Positions 1-4,502 of a stretch of DNA of 5,378 bases are shown piece after piece. This stretch comes from an uncultured Alphaproteobacteria bacterium. GTDB taxonomy: Bacteria; Pseudomonadota; Alphaproteobacteria; Rickettsiales; Midichloriaceae. The stretch spans positions 1 to 5,378 of the forward strand of contig CAIOSF010000096.1 of NCBI GenBank assembly GCA_903860855.1, in the 5' to 3' direction. Position 1 is the first letter of the stretch, and each line of letters starts with the position of its first letter. The notes beneath the pieces were generated by a model. That model worked only from the letters and a program-made list of their open reading frames with translations. It did no database searches and was not told the DNA's origin. Position numbers and translations under genes: made by a program.

Positions 1-812
1 AAATAACCATCAATAAAAACGCAAACAGATATAAAATCACCATAGAATATGGTGGTACCCCATTCCGCGGTTGGCAAGAACAGAATGGGCGACTATCGAT
101 ACAGGGGCTTATCCAACAAGCAATCTATAAATTCAGTTCTGAAATGGTGATATTGTATGGAGCTGGTCGCACAGACGCCGGTGTCCATGCCCTGGGACAG
201 GTGGCTCATTTTGACCTACATAAATCACTTCCCACTCGCACTATCGTTGATGCTATCAATCACTTCCTCAGACCCCATCCAATCATGGTCCTTGCAGCAG
301 CTCAGGTTGATAGGAGCTTTCACGCTAGATTCTCCGCCATAAGTCGCTCATATTTCTACCGCATCCTCAATCGATACGCCCCTCCTGCACTTGACGTGAA
401 CAGAGTGTGGCATGTTCGTGAAAAGCTGGATGCTGTAAAAATGCATGAAGCTGCTCAGATTCTTGTCGGGAAACACGATTTTAGCAGTTTTCGCTCCAGT
501 CATTGTCAGGCAAAAACCCCAATCAGATCAATACATCAAATTTCAGTTATAAGAACTGGCGATGGAAAACACGATGACACTATAAAAAATCACATCAAAA
601 TGTATGATGATGAAGTAATAATACACGTCAAGGCCCGATCATTTTTGCACAATCAGGTAAGGATAATAGCGGGAAACTTGCGGAAGATTGGAGGGGGGCA
701 ATGGGATGCAGAACAACTTACCAGAGTATTGCGAGCTAAGGATAGGCGTGCAGCCGATGCCACAGCCCCAGCTTATGGATTGTACTTACATGAGATTAAG
801 TATGTGACGTAA
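1..812 (+). CDS. truA: tRNA pseudouridine(38-40) synthase TruA, 5' partial
   Basis: Converts uridines at positions 38-40 of the tRNA anticodon stem-loop to pseudouridine in the cytoplasm. The frame is open from base 3 to the TAA at 810-812 (269 visible codons). The first ATG, at 144, cannot be the start, because conserved TruA sequence lies upstream: RYKITIEYGGTPFRGWQ is the family's N-terminal strand. No ATG, GTG or TTG precedes it in frame, so the start lies beyond the left edge. The catalytic motif GAGRTDAGVHA has its aspartate at codon 174-176. Other family blocks follow: FHARFSA, the DFSSFR region, CQAKTPIR, and a C-terminal AKDRRAADATAPAYGLYL. Two oddities are EYGG where EYDG is usual, and about 16 extra hydrophilic residues at 558-605, between the two strands that precede KARSFLHNQVR. 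The identification is secure; only the N-terminus is missing. Confidence 0.95.
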   Translation, partial: ITINKNANRYKITIEYGGTPFRGWQEQNGRLSIQGLIQQAIYKFSSEMVILYGAGRTDAGVHALGQVAHFDLHKSLPTRTIVDAINHFLRPHPIMVLAAAQVDRSFHARFSAISRSYFYRILNRYAPPALDVNRVWHVREKLDAVKMHEAAQILVGKHDFSSFRSSHCQAKTPIRSIHQISVIRTGDGKHDDTIKNHIKMYDDEVIIHVKARSFLHNQVRIIAGNLRKIGGGQWDAEQLTRVLRAKDRRAADATAPAYGLYLHEIKYVT

Positions 813-815
813 TAA

Positions 816-834
816 ACACATACTCTAGATGTGT
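816..834 (+). terminator. Weak stem-loop just after truA
   Basis: ACACAT (816-821) and ATGTGT (829-834) form a perfect 6-bp stem with a 7-base loop, starting 4 bases after the truA stop. It is followed by a pyrimidine stretch (CTATCTCTT) rather than a clean T-run, so it is at best a weak intrinsic terminator. Confidence 0.3.
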
Positions 835-979
835 CTATCTCTTCAGTGATTATACGTATTTTTATACATGGTTATGTACACACTACCAATCTATTAAACT
901 CCATATAATCAAAATATTAAGATAAATTTCGATGTAATTTGAAATTTTTTTCGTTACTGTGAAGAAGTTAACCAATATT

Positions 980-1000
980 TATAATCAAAGTCACAAGGGG
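980..1000 (+). promoter_or_regulatory. Possible -10 box and ribosome binding site for the repeat-protein gene
   Basis: A perfect TATAAT lies at 980-985 but has no convincing -35 at 16-18 bases (the nearest hexamers match poorly). AAGGGG at 995-1000 sits 6 bases before the ATG at 1007 and is a reasonable Shine-Dalgarno sequence. If both are real, the leader would be only about 15 bases. In AT-rich DNA a TATAAT by chance is common. The RBS-ATG pair is the better-supported part and supports 1007 as the start of the broken gene. Confidence 0.35.
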
Positions 1001-1006
1001 CATTCA

Positions 1007-1569
1007 ATGATAGATAATTCGCAAAAAGCAAAACCACTATTTTCTGATGGTTTAGGTGGCCTAACTGGTAATCCTGATATTAATTATAGAAAAATGTACT
1101 ACCCAGATTCTTAAACGCCGGGGTATCACGCGCCGATCTGAAGGCATTCTACGAAAATAATCCTAATGGCTGCGATAAACTAACTTCTCAACGCATAGTC
1201 ACTCTTATAACTTATAGCAATAACAATGCAAGGCCCGTACCATTCTCCGATCTGAAGGCACTTTATGAAGAGAATCCTGTCATCTTTGATAAGCTAACTT
1301 CTCAAGGCGCAGTGGATCTCGTTACAAGGCGATACAATCCCATACCATTCTCCCATCTGAGCACACTCTGTGAAGAGAACCCCAATACTTTTTCAAATAT
1401 AGTGGCTACAATCACATTTCGTAATGATTTTTAGAAGCTATAGGGATAATTAGTAAAACCTCAGATATTACCATACTAACCAGTGGCCTCGATGATATTA
1501 AACCTAGTACTTATTGTTGCAAAAGTGGAGGAGAACAGAGCAGCACGAGAGGCACAACGAGAATTGTAA
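1007..1569 (+). pseudogene. Frameshifted gene for a small helical-repeat protein, family not recognised
   Basis: An ATG at 1007 with an upstream AAGGGG opens a frame that stops after 35 codons at 1112-1114. The next frame, open from 1090 to the TAG at 1432-1434, encodes an obvious repeat protein that has no start of its own. One extra A in the A5 tract at 1090-1094 would join the two smoothly (reading NYRKNVLPRFLNAGVSRADLK). One extra T in the T5 tract at 1428-1432 would remove the TAG and continue into DFLEAIGIISKTSDI. Further on, a different frame (ending TAA 1567-1569) reads AKVEENRAAREAQREL, a charged helical tail, which suggests a third shift between about 1478 and 1515. This last step is uncertain; without it the frame ends at TAG 1587-1589. 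No signal peptide or membrane segment is seen. The protein is rich in predicted helix. An effector-like or protein-binding role is conceivable for an intracellular bacterium but is not shown. The alternative is sequencing error in homopolymers, in which case the gene is intact. Confidence 0.6.
1132..1434 (+). repeat. Three degenerate in-frame tandem repeats of 38, 35 and 28 codons
   Basis: The units run 1132-1245, 1246-1350 and 1351-1434, the last being cut short. Units 1 and 2 share the pattern DLKAxYExNPxxxDKLTSQ; unit 3 keeps the xHLxxLxEENPxxF form. Units 1 and 2 are also alike in DNA: CCGATCTGAAGGCA is identical at 1133-1146 and 1247-1260, and CTAACTTCTCAA recurs. The first half of each unit looks like one short helix ending at an NP turn, the second half like another helix. 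The length is close to that of TPR or ankyrin units, but the signature residues of those families are absent. Confidence 0.75.
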
Positions 1570-1600
1570 AAAAAAACGTCAGTGACTAGATGTATCAACG
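1568..1600 (-). terminator. Likely intrinsic terminator of aspC
   Basis: Read on the minus strand, CGTTGA and TCActgACG form a 6-bp stem (with a 3-base bulge on one arm) around a 9-base loop. It is followed at once by nine T residues (A tract 1568-1576 on the plus strand). It lies 13 bases beyond the aspC stop. The T-run is strong and the stem only moderate. It also overlaps the presumed 3' end of the convergent broken gene. Confidence 0.5.
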
Positions 1601-1613
1601 CTAGGTTATTAGG

Positions 1614-2909
1614 CTATTGCCTTAAATCAAAGCAGGTCTTCTTCATCCTGTCGCAAGCCTCTTTGAGGAGAGCTTCAGATGTAGCACAGGAGATCCTTAT
1701 ATAGCCAGGAGCACCAAAAGCCTCTCCTGGGACAGCGGCTACAAGAGCTTTTTCAAGCAAGTAGCTGCAAAAATCATCCGATGACAAAATAGCCCTAGCA
1801 GCAACAGCCCTTCTCTCTACCATGTTCTCTTCTTTGCCCACCATCTTATCCTCCACCTTACTACCCACTCCGTCACCGACTCTTCCGCTACTGCCGATGA
1901 AACTGCTACAGTTGATCAACAAATAAAAAGCACCGCTTGGTTTCTTGCAGCTTAGGCCATCGATATTATTTACAAGATCAAGCACCATATTACGTCTGCG
2001 TTCAAACAGATCCCTCCCCTCGGCAATACAATCTTGTGGACCATTAAGAGCAGCAAGAGCAGCATACTGACTGATGGAACAGGCATTCGATGTGCTTTGT
2101 GATTGAATTATCGACATAGCGTCTATGATTTCCTTAGGCCCAGCTCCATAACCAACTCGCCAACCAGTCATTGCATAGGATTTAGACATACCATTTATAG
2201 TTAGAATTCTGGATTTGAGGCTTGGATCTACTTGAGCCAGAGTGCAGAACTTATGATCATCAAATATTATGTGCTCATATATATCATCCGTCATAACATA
2301 AACATTGGGATGCTTGCGTAACACTTCGGCTATCTCTACTAACTCCTCCCAATTATAGGTAGCACCCGTTGGGTTGTTCGGTGAATTTATGATCAACCAC
2401 TTAGTTGCTGGAGTAATAGCTTTTTCTATCTCGCTCGCTCTTGGTTTAAAACCATTCTCTTCTTTGCAATGAACGATAACAGACTTCCCTTCAGCCAACT
2501 CAACCATATCTACATAAGAAACCCAATATGGAGCCAGGACGATCACCTCATCGCCCGCACTGATAGTGGCGAGCAAAGCATTGAACAGTACTTGCTTAGC
2601 CCCAGCCCCAACAATGATTTCATTTGGCTTATAAGAAATGCCGTTCTCTCGCTCAAACTTGGCACAAATAGCATCTTTCAGCTGCTTGATACCCTCAACT
2701 GGAGTGTACTTTGTTTTCCCCTCATCTATAGCAATCTTAGCCGCAGTCTTGATATGATCCGGCGTATCATAATCTGGTTCGCCAGCGCTTAGGCTGACTA
2801 TATCATGGCCAGCTGCCTTAAGTTCCATAGCCTTAGCAGTTATAGCAAGGGTTGGAGATGGTTTAACGGCTTGTAATCTTTTACTCAATATCATCTTTTT
2901 ACTCATCAT
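1614..2909 (-). CDS. aspC: Aspartate aminotransferase, class I PLP-dependent
   Basis: Transfers the amino group between aspartate and 2-oxoglutarate using pyridoxal phosphate, in the cytoplasm. The 431 residues carry the class I fold in order: KPSPTLAI at the N-terminus, AGEPDYDTP (42-50), the cofactor phosphate segment GAGAKQ (101-106), NSPNNPTG (175-182), DDIYEH (208-213), the Schiff-base lysine in SKSYAMTGWRVGYG (Lys243), and the substrate-carboxylate arginine in GYIRIS (Arg405). It resembles the Rickettsia-type enzyme of about 400 residues (from memory), so some prephenate aminotransferase activity is also possible. The extra length is a Gly/Val/Lys/Glu-rich loop at residues about 340-367. 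Tandem ATGs at 2909 and 2906 and another at 2894 leave the start uncertain, and no clear Shine-Dalgarno precedes any of them. It lies downstream of nuoH on the same strand, 197 bp away; cotranscription is possible but not evident. Confidence 0.93.
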   Translation of the reverse strand: MMSKKMILSKRLQAVKPSPTLAITAKAMELKAAGHDIVSLSAGEPDYDTPDHIKTAAKIAIDEGKTKYTPVEGIKQLKDAICAKFERENGISYKPNEIIVGAGAKQVLFNALLATISAGDEVIVLAPYWVSYVDMVELAEGKSVIVHCKEENGFKPRASEIEKAITPATKWLIINSPNNPTGATYNWEELVEIAEVLRKHPNVYVMTDDIYEHIIFDDHKFCTLAQVDPSLKSRILTINGMSKSYAMTGWRVGYGAGPKEIIDAMSIIQSQSTSNACSISQYAALAALNGPQDCIAEGRDLFERRRNMVLDLVNNIDGLSCKKPSGAFYLLINCSSFIGSSGRVGDGVGSKVEDKMVGKEENMVERRAVAARAILSSDDFCSYLLEKALVAAVPGEAFGAPGYIRISCATSEALLKEACDRMKKTCFDLRQ

Positions 2910-2931
2910 TGATAATAGTTTTAGTTAACAG

Positions 2932-2957
2932 GTTAAAAGCGTAAACTGGCATTTATA
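2932..2957. repeat. Possible stub of a second copy of the same element
   Basis: GTTAAAAGCGTAAACTGG at 2932-2949 closely repeats GTTAAAAGCGGTAATTGG at 3087-3104, the right end of the neighbouring element, in the same orientation. It abuts the left end of that element, and the two together make the hairpin AAACTGG (2943-2949) / CCAGTTT (2958-2964) with an 8-base loop. This is what a junction between the right end of one copy and the left end of the next would look like. Confidence 0.4.
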
Positions 2958-3107
2958 CCAGTTTCCGAATTAAATAGTACAAGGAGCGAGGCGCAAAGCC
3001 TATTGAATATAGGCTTTGAATCCAATGGGATGAACGGATACACCTCGGATCTGCGGAGCGCAGCATTGCCGAGCAACGCAGTAATAGTTAAAAGCGGTAA
3101 TTGGTAT
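2955..3107. repeat. Putative 153-bp inverted-repeat (MITE-like) element
   Basis: ATACCAGTTTCCG at 2955-2967 and CGGTAATTGGTAT at 3095-3107 are inverted copies matching at 11 of 13 positions, enclosing 127 bp. The inside is more GC-rich than the flanks and contains two perfect small hairpins: 2994-3003/3009-3018 (10-bp stem, 5-base loop) and CTGCG/CGCAG at 3051-3063. The right terminus reaches into the first base of the nuoH stop codon (minus-strand TAA 3107-3109). A plus-strand frame is open across the whole element (from 2937 to 3197) but has no RBS and runs on antisense to nuoH, so I do not call it a gene. No transposase is present, so any movement would need help from elsewhere. Copy number in the genome is unknown. 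Confidence 0.5.
2994..3018. other. Perfect 10-bp stem-loop between nuoH and aspC
   Basis: CAAAGCCTAT (2994-3003) and ATAGGCTTTG (3009-3018) pair fully around the 5-base loop TGAAT. Neither strand has a T-run after it, so it is not a standard intrinsic terminator. It could stabilise the 3' end of the leftward nuoH transcript or simply be part of the inverted-repeat element. Confidence 0.6.
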
Positions 3108-4111
3108 TATATATTAAACTGTACAAAGCATGCTATAACAACAAAGAAAACTAAAGTCATTGGGAGAAATATCTTCCAATTAAGCCTCATCAACTGATCA
3201 TACCTATAGCGAGGCAAGGCTGCCCTCACCCAAATAAATACAAACAGACACATCATAATCTTCAATATGAACCATAGTGTCCCTGGAATGAAACTCATAC
3301 CAAACCATGGCAACCATCCACCCAAAAACAAAGTGGTGGCCATAGCGCTACCAAGGATCATATTAGCGTATTCACCCAAAAAAAACAGAGCAAATGGCAT
3401 AGAAGAGTACTCAACATGATAGCCTGCAACAATCTCGGATTCCGCCTCTGGTAGATCAAAGGGATGACGGTTTGTTTCAGCAAGAATGGAGATAAAAAAT
3501 ATGACAAATACTGGCAATAGGACAAGATGCATATACCAAGGTAAATGGTGCTGGGCATAGACAATTTCCACCAAATTCATGCTGCCTGACACCAATAAAA
3601 CACAAGCTATGCACATACTCAGGGATAGTTCATAGGAAATCATCTGAGCTGATGACCTTATCGCCCCCAAGAAAGCGTACTGAGAGTTACTTGCCCATCC
3701 AGCTATTATAATACCATAGACTCCCAAAGATGATGTTGCTAACAAATACAACACACCAACATTAATATTTGCTAATGAATGACCGGTAATCGGTATCACA
3801 GCCCAACCAACCATAGCCATGACAAAAGTAATAATAGGCGCTAAGAAGAACAATGCATTATCAGCCTTTGTCGGGATAATCACCTCCTTGAATACCAACT
3901 TTAGAGCATCAGCTATTGGCTGAAGGAGACCAAAGGGCCCGGTAATACTTGGCCCTTGCCTCAGCTGCATCCAGCCGATGATTTTTCTCTCTGCTAGCGT
4001 TAAATAAGCAACTGATAATAACAGTGGAATGACAAGCAAGATAACCCAACCTATTATTGGCAATAGAGTGGGTATTGCTATCTCCACGAGATAATCCATG
4101 ATTTCATTCAC
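3107..4111 (-). CDS. nuoH: NADH-quinone oxidoreductase subunit H (complex I, ND1 family)
   Basis: Core membrane subunit of the proton-pumping NADH:quinone oxidoreductase, helping form the quinone-binding site at the junction of the membrane and peripheral arms. The 334 residues have eight hydrophobic segments, roughly 11-38, 84-108, 116-139, 160-184, 190-211, 238-264, 276-298 and 313-333, as expected for the family. Family blocks are intact: [16 protein letters not shown] (39-54), [16 protein letters not shown] (61-76), [20 protein letters not shown] (138-157), [15 protein letters not shown] (212-226), [16 protein letters not shown], and [11 protein letters not shown] (298-308). The first codon at 4111 is GTG. 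An ATG four codons later (4099) is an equally good start, and neither has a clear Shine-Dalgarno. No other nuo gene lies beside it: a tRNA lies upstream and aspC downstream, whereas nuoG and nuoI usually flank it. The gene itself shows no sign of decay. Confidence 0.96.
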   Translation of the reverse strand: MNEIMDYLVEIAIPTLLPIIGWVILLVIPLLLSVAYLTLAERKIIGWMQLRQGPSITGPFGLLQPIADALKLVFKEVIIPTKADNALFFLAPIITFVMAMVGWAVIPITGHSLANINVGVLYLLATSSLGVYGIIIAGWASNSQYAFLGAIRSSAQMISYELSLSMCIACVLLVSGSMNLVEIVYAQHHLPWYMHLVLLPVFVIFFISILAETNRHPFDLPEAESEIVAGYHVEYSSMPFALFFLGEYANMILGSAMATTLFLGGWLPWFGMSFIPGTLWFILKIMMCLFVFIWVRAALPRYRYDQLMRLNWKIFLPMTLVFFVVIACFVQFNI

Positions 4112-4174
4112 TGTATAAATTTACAATTACAATCAGTGAGGATAGTAATACAAGTACAAACATTAAGGAAATAA

Positions 4175-4250
4175 AAATTGCAATTTCGAATCATACTGTG
4201 TAGCTTATGCGATGTTATCTGATACCCAGATGAATTCATGGTCAGTACTG
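4175..4250. promoter_or_regulatory. Cluster of perfect palindromes in the nuoH/tRNA-Trp divergent spacer
   Basis: AAATTGCAATTT (4175-4186), ATGAATTCAT (4230-4239) and CAGTACTG (4243-4250) are perfect palindromes within 76 bp. The spacer must hold the start signals for nuoH (leftward) and tRNA-Trp (rightward). I could not find a convincing -35/-10 pair for either, so binding-site function is only a suggestion; short palindromes are frequent in AT-rich DNA. Confidence 0.25.
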
Positions 4251-4272
4251 TGAACTTATGCAGTATATAAAT

Positions 4273-4348
4273 AGGAGTGTAGCTCAATCGGTAGAGCACC
4301 GGTCTCCAAAACCGACGGTTGGAGGTTCAAGTCCTCTCGCTCCTGCCA
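4273..4348 (+). tRNA. trpT: tRNA-Trp, anticodon CCA
   Basis: A 76-base cloverleaf with CCA encoded at 4346-4348. The acceptor stem AGGAGTG pairs with CGCTCCT (one G-U wobble); the D-arm is GCTC/GAGC with loop AATCGGTA; the anticodon loop CTCCAAA has anticodon CCA at 4306-4308; the T-arm is GGAGG-TTCAAGT-CCTCT; the discriminator is G73. It inserts tryptophan at UGG codons. The anticodon stem has a C27/A43 mismatch (4299 and 4315), where the E. coli tRNA-Trp has a C-G pair. In many bacteria trpT precedes secE-nusG; here it is followed by a spacer and the convergent mrp, so that linkage is broken. Confidence 0.97.
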
Positions 4349-4502
4349 CCTATCAATTAAAAAAACTCCCCATTATCCTGAGCTAGGCACTCACCGTCTG
4401 CTTACACTTGCTCCTTAGGTGCCGGATTCGACACAGCAAGTTGCAATGCGCAAGAGATGGGAATTACCTCCTCCCAAAAGACTAAAATATAGCCAAGAGC
4501 GA

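Noticed and set aside
1132..1434. CRISPR array
   Set aside because: The repeats are three degenerate coding units with a period that is a multiple of three and protein-level conservation, with no constant palindromic repeat or unique spacers.
2469..2792. Plus-strand open frame of 107 codons inside aspC
   Set aside because: It lies entirely antisense to a clearly conserved aminotransferase, has no recognisable domain, and is a shadow frame.
4260..4272. TATATAA as the -10 box of tRNA-Trp
   Set aside because: It lies so close to the mature 5' end at 4273 that transcription would start inside the tRNA, and no -35 matches.
4108..4299. Minus-strand 63-codon frame upstream of nuoH
   Set aside because: It starts inside the tRNA-Trp gene on the opposite strand, overlaps the nuoH start by a few bases in another frame, and its Cys/Ile/Tyr-rich composition is not protein-like.
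4380..4480. Terminator or strong SD-driven small gene on the minus strand after mrp
   Set aside because: GGGAGGAGGTAATTC looks like a strong Shine-Dalgarno, but only a 12-codon TTG-started frame follows. The T7 run near 4360 has only a 3-bp stem before it, and GGCAC/GTGCC is too far away.
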